From positions 6,081,001 to 6,145,000 of the forward strand of contig NC_060022.1 of assembly GCF_021134715.1 (NCBI RefSeq): a DNA stretch of 64,000 bases. Direction: 5' to 3'. The number at the start of each line of letters is the position of its first letter. Position 1 is the first letter of the stretch. This document shows positions 33,217 to 46,319 of the stretch, in pieces. The position numbers were made by a program, and so were the translations under genes. The notes under the pieces are model-generated. The model worked only from the letters and a program-made list of their open reading frames with translations, made no database searches and was not told the origin of the DNA. This DNA is from Daphnia pulex (taxonomy: Eukaryota > Arthropoda > Branchiopoda > Diplostraca > Daphniidae).

Positions 33217-36200
33217 GTAGGACACAACATCATTCATCATTTTCTCTATATAATTTCTGTGTTATTCAACTCTTCACGGGTTATATGCTAATGACCCCCG
33301 AGGTACTCGTCGACTTCCAACTGCACATCAATCGAGTTGGGATTCGAATATTTGAAAACCCCCCAGACGAATCTTTTGTGTGTTTCTCTCTTATTGTTTT
33401 TCCTCGTCGTAAGACCAACAAGCCTAACGTGCAATTGGCTTACTGATTGATTTATCGTCGTTTGTTTTCAGTTTGTTTAGTACAAACTGAAACTGTTTTT
33501 TTGTTTTCTTTAACAACCCATCAACCGGGGGAGACTTACTTTTGACGCCCTTTTTGTCTACCTCCATAAAGTGGAGCGAAAAGACCAACGACATTGCAAA
33601 AGCTTTTTGTTTCTTTTATTGCCATCGTCTCTGCTGTTGACAAGTCAAATTCCACGCTGCACTACTTTGAAATTGGATTGCGCATGTGTTACTTTGACAC
33701 GCGAGTACATTCTTTGATGAGGCCAAATACTAAAGTATAGACGACAGTAACACGGTATGTCAGGTGAATGCAAATCCCCCCCCCCCCCGCTTCTGTAGTA
33801 CCAAAAAAGAAAAAAAAAAGGAAGGTAAAACATTTCGGATGTATTACAACCTGGGAAAGAGGAAAACAACGAAAGGTGAAAAGGTGAAATTCAAGCGATG
33901 TAGGTGGATTTAGAAGAGTGTCCTTGTCCCGACGTCATGTTTATATCCATGGCCATCAGGTGAACTGTCTCTCACGATTCGAACGTGACAAAACGTTGCC
34001 TTCACAACACACACCCGCTCTTCTTCTTCTTCTACTTTCTCTCCCACATTTTTACAACGATGATTTATCAAGATAAAACGTTTAGTTGTTGCTTTTCAAT
34101 TGAGACAGAAGAAAAAAAAGGCTGTGTTGCTCTTCAACACCTGAAACACGCAGTAGCAGCAACAGAGAGTATAGCAGCAGCAGCCGACATTCCGTCCCGC
34201 TCTGTCGATTGTTCGTCGTCCGTCTTCTATTGTCCTGCCCGTCAGCCGACGAGTTGCGTCCTCGACGTTTCGTTGGCAAACTGTGCACGGCCACTTGTCA
34301 ACGTCACGTTCTAGCCCAACAACTCGCGGGATTCCCGAATCAGTTACAAAGAATGCCTTGCCGTTCTCTTTTTCCTCTTTGACTTCCGCACACGGCGCAT
34401 CCGTTTGATGGATGCTGCTGGTATAATCTCCGTTTCATTCAAGCCAACTCCGCAAGTGAAAAACCGCCGGTGATGACCGTTTTCTCCTTTTTTTTCTTTT
34501 TTGTTGTTTTTACGACGTTTCGGGCGGGTTTCTTTGGGGTCATAAATTATGACAAAAGAAACACCCGTGTCACCAAAGTCACCGCCAACCCTTAATGGAT
34601 TTGAAAGCATCGACATTATCGACGAATGATTCATGACTTGCGCGGCGTTATTTGATTGATTTCCCTTTCCTTCTTATCGGTGATGTTATCTGGCGATTGG
34701 GGACGGATGGTGTTTCCTCTTCACCGGCACCATAAGTGCAGAGTATAGGACTACACATACATATGTATATGCTTACGGTAGCGTTGGTAAAGAAAAAAAA
34801 GGGGGGGGGGCACTAATTATTGTGACGGAGTAATTTTCTGGCGAGCGGATGTCAATTATCTTGTATATAAGCACGCATGTTTTTTCAAGCTGCCACCAGC
34901 AGGCCTGTCTGTCTCTCTTTCTCTCTCTATGCAACTGCCAGAGTAAAAAAGAGAAAAGAAAGAAAAGAGGGGTTGTATGTTTGACCGGCACTTCCGCCGA
35001 CTGGCTGCTGCCTATGTGACGGAGTATACTACACTGCTATGCTGGAGTAGAAAAACGCTCCGGCACTCCATACCTCGGCGTGCAACCCCCCAGTATATAC
35101 TACCCTGGCAGAGAGCCTTGAATTGTGTTGGCTTGTTGCTCCCTTCAAGTCACGTGACTGTCTCCTCCTCCTCCTTCCCCCCTTCTTCTGTCATCCACAA
35201 AAGCCGTGAAAGCGGGATGGAAATGATAACTAACTCTATATTCCGGAACTGCTGTTGTTATTGCCTAATTACTCCATTGTTTACATGAAAGAACAGAGTC
35301 TCAACAAACAGTCGATTCCGCTCAGAAAAAAAAATACAAAACGAAAAGTAATGACCGGTTGATCACGGTCAAAGAAAGAAACGGCAACCAAATGTCAGCT
35401 TCAAGAAGAAGCTATAAGAATTTAAAAAAAAAAAAAAATAGGAAAACCTTGCGGTTTTTCTTGGTAGTATAGCGCTGTTCGGCTTTCATGGGAAAAGACA
35501 TAACAAATGCCAACGAGTCTCATTTTAATTTCTACCTCGTTCTCCTTCATTTTAGCTGGCGTTTTAGCGGATTAGAGCTTCCATAGTTTCCACGGACTTG
35601 TCAGTGATGTCTCTATTGTTGTTTTCTGTAGCACTGCCACTTCTGCTGCTTCTTCTTTTTCCTCCTCTTACCTTCTTATCATGCTATATAGCCTATAGGG
35701 TTCGAAGTTCTTCTTCTATTTTTTTTTTGTTCCCCTCTCATCTCTCTCGCCCTCTCTCCTTATTCCCCATTACCTTAGGACTCAGGGCTGCCGCAATTTG
35801 AAATTCCCCTTTTTTTTCTTCTTCTCGTTGGGAGCACCTTCGTCGGTTGTTCCCGCATTACCACCTTTTTTTTTATTTTTATTTTGCGCGCGAGTTCCCA
35901 CGGATAGAGATCCGAGATGGGGGGAAGAAGAGAGGAAGAAGAAAGAATGATTGCTGTTACCTCACCGACATAAGGGGGCTCGAGTAGCAAGAAAGTGAGA
36001 CAATTAGACCCAGCAACCTTCGTCTACTGATTAAGATGTTTGGAAACAACCTTAGAGCTTTTCCACACAACCAGCAGCAGATGAATTGACTTCTATTGTT
36101 ATTTCTGTCGGCTCGTCGCGCCATGTGTGTGTTGGAAGCCAAGAAGAAGGGAAAAAAACTAGTCAAACAAGAAAATACCACTGAGAAAAAAAATATATAT

Positions 36201-37893
36201 GTGTACATGTATAAAGCGACTAGGTTGTCCTGTTTTGGTCGGATTATGTATCTCCTCGTTTTGCACTATTTCTGTTTTCGGAGCTCGAAAAAGATAGACG
36301 ACTTAGTGAAATTGAAACATTTTTTGGGAAAGATAATTAATCGTGTGTGTCGGAGCCAAGATAATTCGGTTCGGTGCATGAAAGAAAAGGCAACCGCAAA
36401 CTTGTCTTTCCTAACATGAAAAGTAAAAACTGACCCATTTCTTTTCCTTTTTTTTTTTTTTCTTTTTGTTGCCCTGAAAACGAGCTCAACATCTTGAATT
36501 CTTGATGGCTTTCGGAATCGTTCCCGACTATTTTGTTTTATCCAATCGACCCGGCGCTGAGCGGGCAGTAATAGAAGAACGCCAGAAAATATATCATCCA
36601 CATGCACCGTTTTCTATAGATGGTAATGTTGTATACGGACAAGAGCATTTCCTCAACAAGGAGGGCTCCCCAATAAGGAGCGGACGCAGGAGGGAGTCCA
36701 ACCGGTCATTTACTATTATTTTCATATTTTTGTTTTTTGTTTCTTTTGATTTTTTTCTTTCCTTCTTCTTTAACCTTCTTTCCCCCCCCCCCCATATGTT
36801 GTTGTACCTCTCCCCGTACCTGCATAATAATTCAATCCACCTCAACTTGTGTACAGTACAGCTTTGCCGACGACCGACCAAAAACCAGAAAGGAAAGTAA
36901 AAAAAAAAAAAAATGAAAAAGATTTTGTTTTGTGAAAGATTCAACATTTGGATTTTTCTTTCTACACATCGTCTCATAGCGGTCACCGAATACGCCCATT
37001 GGATCTTTTTGTTTTTTTAAATTTAAAAAGAATAAATAGAAGTTATTCCACGATAGGATCGCGTTGTTAAACAAAAATTCTCTACCAGTAAAAAAATGAA
37101 CGACGGTCAAGAAGCGGCTTAGAAGTCGGTCGCGTCTTGCGTGAAGATTCAACCAAGGGGTGAGGGGTCCATCACCTTGTTAACGTCTCGTTGATCAGCA
37201 TTTGTTTGACAGGTGCTTCATCGGGGCACTCTACATATATCCAGTATATATAAGGTAGTCCGTTCTCAGAAGAAAAAAAAGATAGACAGTAGGCAGCAGT
37301 AAGACTTTTTCTCTCTCATCTTTAGATTTTCTTGTGTATATATTAAAACAAAAGGAGGTCCTGATGACGGAGCCTAACACGGCCGGCCGTACGATAACGG
37401 GGAACGAACATTTCGACAGAAAATTCCTCCTTTTTTTTCCCCTTTCGAATTTTTTTTCTTCTCCTCTCCCGGGGAGATTCTCTAACTTGTAGATATGCAT
37501 TATAAATGGTCATGGAGAGACCTTCTTATATTATACATATAAGCAGCAGTCTATCTAGACAGTCAGAAGGAAATGGGGAAGGCGCTAGCTGTGCACGGAG
37601 AGAAGAAAAAAAGAAGGGTTATTTTGTGTGTGCTGATGGCTTCCAGCAGCGAGCGATTTCTACCCCGCAGCTGCTGCTCAATAACCAATATGTAATATCA
37701 CGACTCGGATAGATAAATGAATCGTGAACCGTTTTGTTTTTGGTGTTTGGTTATATATATTTTTTTTGTTTGTGGAGAAAAACCAACCGATTTCTCCGCC
37801 ATTTGACGCAACTTTCCCCCCAACGAAATAGAAAATTTCCCTCAGTTGGTGTTTCCTTTCGAAACTCGGAATCGGATCCAAATTTGGAAACCA
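33217..37893. other. Non-coding, probable intron, first part
   Basis: No exon is supported. Many homopolymer and simple-sequence runs occur: poly-C at ~33776-33788 and ~36782-36793, poly-G near 34801-34810, CT-rich tracts at 34903-34930 and 35700-35760, and a poly-T run at ~36449-36461. The longest open frame with a mixed composition is 36502-36690 (AFGIVPDYFVLSNRPG...). It runs into low-complexity sequence and matches no family known to me. Confidence 0.5.
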
Positions 37894-38054
37894 CGCCCGT
37901 ACGAATTGTTTAGCTGGGTCTCTGAACGACTAGCTAAAAAATAGCTTTACGTACGTAGGTTGGTCATAACTATCTTTCTTTAAGTTACATTACAGCTGAA
38001 CGGGAGCAGCCTCGTTTCTACCAGCTAGCTTAAACCTGTTGATACTAGACTGCT

Positions 38055-38341
38055 TGCGTTCAGCAGTAATTTAACCTTGGATAGCTAGTAACGGCCAGCC
38101 TATGTACGCAAAGCTATTTCAAGCTAGTCGTTCGACTTATAAAATTTATCTAATTGCGTTCAGCTGTAACTTAACCATGGATAGCTAGTAACGGCCAGCC
38201 TATGTATGTTAAGCTATTTCAAGCTAATCTTTCGACTTATAAAATTTTTCTATAATTGCGTTCAGCTATAATTTAACCAGTGATAGCTAGTGACGGCCAG
38301 CCTATGTACGTAAAGCTATTTCAAGCTAGTCGTTCGACTTA
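38055..38341. repeat. Three tandem ~100-bp repeats
   Basis: Units begin with TGCGTTCAGC at 38055, 38155 and 38257. Each continues with a TTTAACC or CTTAACC block, GATAGCTAGT, ACGGCCAGCCTATGTA, AAGCTATTTCAAGCTA and TTCGACTTA. Copies differ at scattered positions and by 2 nt in length. The array lies inside the inverted-repeat element. Confidence 0.85.
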
Positions 38342-38631
38342 ATATATTATTAAACTGATTTAAGTTAAATGAAAATCAGCTATGCGTAAAAATAATAATA
38401 ATTTACAAACAAATAATTGTTATTATTAATAGAAATGAACAGAAAATATATTAATTTAGTGTATATTTTACTGTATTCATAAATTTAAGAATATATAAAA
38501 ATATATGCCAGCACCTTTTCGATTACTCTGCCGCAGAAAACAATAAATCAATAATGCGTATCGTGGAATTAGTTTATATTTAAGCAATGTATAGCTATTG
38601 ATATTTGTAAATATATAGTATCTAAGTATGG

Positions 38632-38715
38632 CCGAACAGGATCACCGGAGACCAGTAGGAAAGAAGCGCAGCGTCCTTGAACATCATCAGCATTCGGATG
38701 GGTGACCCGATATAA
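38632..38715 (+). repeat. 5S rRNA-like segment
   Basis: The sequence GGATCACCGGAGACC, then AAGCGCAGCGTC, then CATCAGCATTCGGATGGGTGACCC follows the order of animal 5S rRNA (GATCACCG..., AAGCAGCGTC, the TTAGTACTTGGATGGG.GACCGC box). It carries small insertions and lacks an intact 5' and 3' stem. It is therefore a degenerate 5S-derived sequence that keeps the internal promoter C-box region. It is not a functional 5S gene. Confidence 0.6.
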
Positions 38716-41700
38716 AAAAAAAGGAGTTATAAGTTGAAGTATGCTAGCTATAATAGAAAGCTATGAGTTGGCGCCGCGCGCTTTTTCTGTTTTGTCTTAC
38801 ATAAAAAATAGGTTGAAATTACCTTGCTACGCTAGCTTAGCGCGATAAGTTTAATTTAACCCTGAAATTCCATGCTGTTTTTTAAAAATTTTACCCTAGA
38901 AGCAGCTAGCTTTACCCCCCTAAATGGATAGCTGTAATTAAGCTAAAAATCAGCTTGCCGTTTCGTACGGGCGATTGAAACAATGGGGATGTGTTCACTA
39001 ACTCTTTTGATTAAATACTAGGATTACGCCCGTATAGGCTATACCCTCCTCTTGCGATGAGGTCGCGTTATTAGAATACCGAGAAAATGAATTGGCAACA
39101 TTTACCTTATAACGACGCACCTTTGGAAACACACCAAAAACACACTCTTCCTGCTACGTAGTTCCCATTTTGAAATGAAAGAAAATCGGTTGCGGAAAAG
39201 AATCAGAAACGAAACGACTAGTCTACCTATATAGCCACAGGGGGGCAAACGACGACGCTGTTATAGTAAAAAAGGAAAATGGCCGCGTACTGTAATAAGA
39301 AAAAAACCCAAATGCAATATAGAACTTTAGAGCGCGTGTTTTTTTTATGATTTTTCTTTTTTTTTTGCCTTTTTCATGGGTATTATTTATAGGAAATGTC
39401 TCTCCGGTCGTTTTATATTGTGTGTATACAAGGTGTCGGCCGAGAAGAAGTTGGGAGATGGCGACGGACACGTCGTAACTTGGGATGCGCCTCTTTCGCT
39501 TGTGTCAGTTTCATCGCCTCCTATTTCCTTCGACTATTTTAATGCTCATCTACTTTGAATGACCCCCTACTGCCATGTCTTGAGACATTTCGTCCTGAAT
39601 AACAACAATCACGTCGCGCAGTACGTGTAACATTTTGACAAACTCCCGGCCGAACTTCCCTGTTAATGAGAAGCTGTTGATGGCTATAGAAGTAATGAAA
39701 CACGGACGAGAGCGAAAGCTCGTCTATATAGGCTCCCTTTTGGACGGCGATTCCATCTTCCAGCACTCGCTCGTCACAACCAACTGGAGAAGAAAATCGG
39801 TCACAGAAACAGAAAAATAGAGAGAGAGAAAAAAAAAAAGGAAATTATCATTAAGTGAAGCCAGCCTGGTGTGACGCTGGGGGAAAAAAATATCCGGAAA
39901 AGAAAGAAAAAGCGGCAGGGAAAAAAGGCCCTTTTCTCTCTGCTGTGTCTATACACACGGCAGAGTCTATACATAAGGATTCTAAATTTAAATAGTCAAA
40001 TAGCCGCATCGGGCAGCAGCCACGACGGCGAGGGAGAGTCGAAGCTTCTATAGTGTATCAGAGAAACGAGAGAGAGAGAGACAGAATAATATTGCCTATA
40101 GTCGTGTATGTAGCGCTCGGGATTTTCACACGCCGTGATGGACGACTTGACGAAGAGAGGGGCCGGACTATAATAGTTGAGTAGGCTGGCCTTTGCATGT
40201 ATTCGGCCCGTTCTATCTGCAGTGCATACTGAATATACATACACGCAGTGGACTTTTGCCTAGCTCTCCTCCTCCCCCTCAGCTCTGGCCTCTCTTAGAC
40301 AGATAGTGTTAGAACGTCACTATATTGACAAGCAAAGCTGTTGAAGGCGATGTAATACGCGCCGAATGAGATGGAGTGATGGAGGGGAGAGAGAAAGGAG
40401 ATGTGAGAGAGTGAGGAAAAAAAGACGGAAAAGGTTCGCCGAGGCTTCCAGATGGACCAACAGATGTTCTCTTCACACCCGCGTCTAAACAGCGCGTCTC
40501 ATCATCAGAAAGGAAGATAAAAATTGCGCCGAAATCCCTTTGTGAGTGAGTCTAGAAAGCTCACAGTTACAAGAGTTTCTCGTCACACGACGATGGATTC
40601 TCTATATTGGACAGCATAACTACCCGTGCTGAAATCCGTGCGCTTTTCTCGCACGTCCGCCGCCCGTCTGCCCGTCTGGGACTTTCATCCCTTCAACTCG
40701 CGTTGATATATAAGACGGTCCGAGACTTTGAAATGTGTTCCCCGACAAGATGAGATGCTGATTGCTTTTCACATTTGAATCGTTGAGAAAATCAGATGCC
40801 AATATACGGACGAACAAGCCGACATTTCTCAACACCCATCGAAATCGGTTTAAACTTTGAGTGTTCCTCTGATCATATATTCTTCACGATTCATCGCTAT
40901 TTATGATATACAATCAGTCCCCCCCCCCCCCTCGACCGTTTGAAGTAGGAACAGCTAACGTGTCAAGTGATGGATGAGACTTTACTTATTTGGGTTCGGC
41001 GCGTTCATTTTTCGATGCGGTGGAGAGCTCGGCGGTCGACCGACACTGCACACAACACTATCCAGCCGCAACCTCTGGCCAGCTGCCTGCCCATAGCCCA
41101 TAGCTTATACAGCAAGCCCAGCGCTTTCTCCCAATTCTCGTCCAAGACTTTGTGTTCTCATAAATACCTGTTGGTCGACGATATCTACCGTGCAGCATGA
41201 GCTGGAATCGGCATCGTAAATCGCGTCCGGGCGGGTCGAGTTTGGATGACTGAGCGATGCTCGATTGCCCGTGCCACGGTCAGAATGGTGTATCACGACT
41301 TTCTGTGTTGTTTTATTTCTTTCTTTTTCTTTTTTCTTTTTTGTTTTATTATTATTATTTCTCCAGCATCACGCCCTACGGGTAATTTCTCGACGAGATA
41401 GCCAAAGAAAAACAGCTCCAGACCTGTTTCACGTTCATTGCCTTTTCTTGTTTGTTTTATTGTTGCGATAAACAAGAAGCGGGGGCATTAGCATATACGT
41501 GAAAGTACTCAGACGATGCCAATTCGGTGATATGGCACCTGAAATGGTCCGGACCGCCGAGTTCTCCTATCGCTGTCTCAACGAATATGCTGCGCCGGAG
41601 CACGCACTCTTCATCAAATTAATAATGAAAAATTCCGTCAATTATTTTTTCTTTTTTAGCTTTTTGTTTTTCTTTACCTGAGTAGGACAGGATAGACGAA

Positions 41701-43662
41701 GAGGGTTCACGAACAACAATTGACTGTTGTCTGTCTCGATATATTGATTTTCCCATCGACGCTCTGAAATATTGAGTAAGTACTATAGTGATGTTGTTGG
41801 TAGTGTAGCGCATAAGTATTAAGGCCTATCGAATTCGAGTAGTAGGTTGCGCCTCATTACGAAGGTTGTGACATTCGATTCGAAATGCACCCCCCTCCCC
41901 CCCGCACACACACACACCCTTAGTAACGATTTCCATTCAGCCGTGTCATAAATAGAATGCCGGTAGCACGTCACCGGAATTCTCGGCTAATGATTCCGAC
42001 AACGTTCACATGTCTTGCCTCCGCATATCGCCGATGGTATAGTAGGTTCTGCGACACGTGCATCTCGTTATATTCTCGTCGTTTCTCTCTCTAGCGGCTC
42101 TCTGCCTTTGCTGGGCAAAGAGAGAGAGAGCTAGCTATTAGATAGCCCCTTTTTCCCCTGCTCATTTCCGCTTTGCCAACGTCCCTCCTTCAATAATGGA
42201 TGTGATATTGCTCGGAAAAAAAGTCAGGTTCCGACTAGATATGTACATTAGTGTGTTATACCATCAACAATCGGGTGTATTATAATTAGCAGGGTTGGCG
42301 AGGGTTTTTTTTTTCTTGTCTTTCTTTCCTCCTTTGAACTCCTTGCATGGTTATGCTCCAGCTCGGAAATCCACCATCAGTTGATGTCAACATTTGATTG
42401 ATCAACACTCGGTGTGTTACAGAAATGACTTTGACGCTCCCCTTGTATGCGATCGGCGCTCTTTTACTGAATCACGTAATGAACGAGTTGATCTTAGACG
42501 GAATAATCCGAGCATGTAGATCGCTGAAGCCAGTCAAACAAGATTCCTAGCTCTCTAGCTCTTCTCTCGTCCCGCGATCCTCTCCCCCCACCCACCTCAC
42601 GCTTGGCCGATCAAAGGATACAAGGGGGTGGTCTGATGCCCGCGCTCTGGCGCCCGTCGACTGCATTTGCCTAATTGGATTGGGTTCTCAAGTGGGATCA
42701 TCACTCTTTTCTTTTTATTATATTTTATTTTACCGCACGCGGGATTTCCCTCCCCAGGACAAAAAATAAATGGAGTTGGTAGTGTGCGCTATTTTTGGAG
42801 CCAAGCATGTATGACATAACTTCCTGGCAATATCGTTGAATTTGTACGCCATTTGACATTTAAAAAAAGAAAAAGCTCGTTACAATTTCGGACTTGAAAG
42901 AAGAATTTAAATAGGCAGTGTTATACATTCAGAAATTCGAGAATGCTGCTGCGGCAAAATTGTAATGGACTATATTCCGTTCCAGTAAATTCGATGCTAT
43001 AATGCGTTCAATGTTAATACACTTGGGTTTTTGAAAAAAAAAAAAAAGAAAATCATGTTTTCCCACAGGCCTTTGATGTCGAACAACATAAAGGGCAGCC
43101 AATTTCATTCTAACTGGATTGCGACTCGATCCAGTAGGCCTAAACAATGTCCATCACACACGTTTGCGTCCGAGACAACAAAAATAATGAAGCCGTATAT
43201 CGAAGGGGGGAAATGGGCGTCTCCAGGTGTTTTGTCATCCGATTAGGCGACAACATCGCAGGAGCAACACACCTATGTATTTTTTTGACAAAAGAGTCTA
43301 GCTACAAATACATTTATACATGGCATATCGGACACGCGCTATATTGACACTGTCGATGGCTGCGCGTCCTGTCTATCGTCGTAGTTCCATGGCATCTTCA
43401 GCTGCCCCCCTTACCGATGCGCCGATCTGCTTTTGTTCACGCCGATCTCATTCCACGCGAAGAATGCGAGCCGAGTAAAGAGGAAAGGCATATTTTCCAC
43501 CTCTCCCATTGAACAAGTTGACTCGGTACACGGGTTATTGAATGGCTTCGCGTCAGCGAAAAACCCGTGTTCAATCAGCAGCCAATACTTGAGAGAATAT
43601 TGAAACATGCACCGAGCACGTCACGCACCGACCCCGAAAGTATTCGGCAACAGTATTATATA

Positions 43663-43687
43663 TTGTTGTTGTTGTTGTTGTTGTTGC
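43663..43687. repeat. (TTG)n microsatellite
   Basis: About eight uninterrupted TTG units. Confidence 0.9.
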
Positions 43688-44526
43688 CAAGACACAATGT
43701 CATCCTGTTGTATACACACATGAAATATATACTTGCCCGTGGTATATAAAAGACTATGTGCTTCGAATTTAAATACTTACCTTGCGAGTCGCATACATTC
43801 ACGTTTCAGGAGAGTATAATCGTAACATATGCGTAAAAATGACCGGCTGGACGGAAATGTGCCGAATGGCATGGAAAAAGAACGCGCGCTTCTCCGTTGT
43901 CACACACACTCGTCACATATGATTACAACAACGAAAAAAAAAGCCGCATTTGCCGCTGTTTCATCAGAGAAATAAGGTGGGGGGAGGAGGAGGGAGTAGT
44001 TGGCGTAAAAAGGAGGGGGGAGGAGGTTGTCTGTGTCGGTGTAGTATGTGTGTGTTTGTGTGCCCTATCTAGCTCCGTCTCTTATTGCAGTTCTAAAACA
44101 GTGCAGAGTGCGTGTCATGGATCTAAAAAAGCTTGACGGGGGGAATGTTTCAGATAGTAAAAGATAAAATGCCTATCTCTTTTTATATATATTCAGGAGG
44201 TATAGAAGAGAGAGAGAGAGGGAGGGGGAACTATGACAGCTGGAAGATCCGCCCGTCAAGTCTTTTAGGCCTCTAATGTTCCCTTTAGGCAGGCAACTAT
44301 CCGTACATGGTTGTATAATGCATCCCAGACAGTCATACGATATTTCTATTTTATTTCATTTTCAAAAGCTTTATAGTAATATATATACCAAGGCCTAGGC
44401 ACACACGTCCGTTTCGTTTCAATTGCTCTCCGGGTGAGTTCCATTTGACTGCCGAAAGTTGGGAGAACTCTCGTAATTTCGGGGAGTAATTTCAAATTCG
44501 GTCTTTTCAAATGAGCCGAATGGCAG

Positions 44527-44548
44527 GAGCAGCAGCAGCAGCAGCAGA
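44527..44548. repeat. (AGC)n microsatellite
   Basis: About seven AGC/GCA units. In one minus frame it would encode poly-Cys and in others poly-Ala or poly-Leu, but no gene context supports coding. Confidence 0.85.
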
Positions 44549-45807
44549 CCATGGATTCGTCTAATGTGTCTTGGATATGGCTCCCTTCCTTCCGTCTTCC
44601 AACTTGTTTGATGTTTGAAACTCAGCTGATTGTTTGACTCTGTATTTGTGTGTTACAAAAGGGAAACGGTAACGCGACGACGATCAAAGGAAAATGAACC
44701 TGATAGTTTTTCCTTTTTATTATTTTCCTTTTTGACAAACACCAAGTGTGTGCTGGTGTGAGAGATGGGCGAAGAGAAGCGGAACTCGATTCCTCTCGCC
44801 GGGGGTGTAAAGGATGTAGTCACGCCCTCCATGCTTTGATGCACCTGAGAATGCGTGGTCTGCTCACTTATTTGCCCGTGATTTCCGTTGCCGACTGGCA
44901 ATCTGCTGTGGCACCAAATAACACGGGAACAGCAAATAACAACACTGGGCGAAGATTCAGCTTACTCGTTCGTCGTGAAGAGAGAGAACTCGCCTCAATA
45001 GGGTACCAGCAGTCAAAAACAAAAAGAAGAAGGCGCACGTGACTTGTCCGGTGGTCTCCAGCCGTAAAATATTAAATGAGGTGAGGCCCTCTGCACGCAC
45101 GTTGTGTGTGTCTAACACACAGCACTGCACACATATAGTTACTTACGTGTAGCCCTCCACATCGTTTGGAAAAATAACGACATGGATGAAAAATGGCCAG
45201 GAAGCCGCGTGCTCATTGGCCAGGGTAGCAGATCGTTCTTGGCGGGTTTTACGAATGAGGAAATGAACTTTTTCGATCGGCGTAAAATTTTTTCAATCTG
45301 GTGGTTCAACCTTATATAGAGCGTCTGATAATTCCCGTATTTAGGCATCAGGATGTAGCCTAATCTTTCAAGTTAACTTTATATCGGTGTTTGAGTTCCT
45401 TGACCAAACGATGATTGTTATATTTTCGTTGTTTTGACGTCGTGCGCGCCGGGGATATAAAAAGTCAGGCCCCAAACAAAGACTGCATTACCATCAATTT
45501 TCAACGTGAGTGGCCTCGGGCATTGATAGTTTTTTTTTTTTGTGTGTATATAAACATCCGGAAGGAGAACTCTTATATTCTGTATATATATACGTTGAAG
45601 ACAAAAATTACAACAACAACTAAAAGGAGAAAAAAAGAAAAAGAAAACAAGGAGGTGTTTTTACTGGAAGAGACGACAATGTCGCGGTTTTGGTAAGACA
45701 GGAACTTGGAAAGAAGAAAAAAACACGTCGTATTTTCCAATCTTTTTTTGCTTGTGCCTGGTAATAGGTGGTCTTCAAATTATCCCCGACACCAATGATG
45801 ATTGGCT

Positions 45808-45830
45808 ATTATTATTATTATTATTATTAT
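45808..45830. repeat. (ATT)n microsatellite
   Basis: About seven ATT units in AT-rich non-coding DNA. Confidence 0.9.
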
Positions 45831-46299
45831 GTTCTGTTTCTTTTCGGGCATGGACCGGAATTTGACCTAAAAAGGAGAAATAAAAAATAAAATATAAAAT
45901 ATAAATTTGTTGGTACGAGCCAACATGGCACTCGAGGGAACCGTTACAGGTAAAGTTCCGATGGTAATGGAGATCACCGGCGCGCTTGTGGATGTCCTCC
46001 GGATAGCTATAACATTTGACATTGAAGAATTGGTATTTGAATTGGAAAATCGATAAGGAGAGAATGGATAATAGACTTGGCGGGATTGGAAAATCGACTG
46101 GTGGTATCCAGCTGCGGCTCTATCCATATGGGAAACCTGCAATAAAACAATGCAGACAAGGAAGTAAAAAGAAAAAAAAAACGCAACATGAAATAGCACC
46201 TCCGCAACGTCACATCGGCTTTTGCTCACGCGCAAGCTAGCGTTCATATATCTCATTGTTATGGAGTGCGAAGACCGGGGCGCCGTTTCAATGGCGCCG

Positions 46300-46319
46300 T
46301 TCTCTCTCTCTCTCTCTCT
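46300..46319. repeat. (TC)n microsatellite
   Basis: About ten TC units, one of many GA/CT tracts in the 30-64 kb region. Confidence 0.9.

Larger units (their letters stand above)
37894..38973. mobile_element. 1.08-kb terminal-inverted-repeat element, non-coding (MITE-like)
   Basis: Perfect 12-bp inverted repeats CGCCCGTACGAA (37894-37905) and TTCGTACGGGCG (38962-38973) bound a stretch unlike its surroundings. It is AT-rich, saturated with AGCT/TAGCTA words, has no coding capacity, and contains three ~100-bp tandem repeats plus a 5S-like segment. No clear target-site duplication is visible (flanks end AAACCA and start ATTGAA), so either the boundaries are a few bases off or the element is old. 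It could be a non-autonomous DNA transposon or a composite of repeats. Confidence 0.55.

Noticed and set aside
36502..36900. Plus-strand frame starting AFGIVPDYFVLSNRPG
   Set aside because: The first ~70 codons look protein-like, but it runs into poly-T sequence, matches no known family and has no supporting donor or acceptor in phase with the exon at 33153.
42081..42135. Imperfect hairpin CTTTGC/GCAAAG with CT and GA arms, considered as a microRNA precursor
   Set aside because: The stem is mostly CT/GA simple sequence, common throughout this region, with a 3-nt loop; not a convincing precursor.
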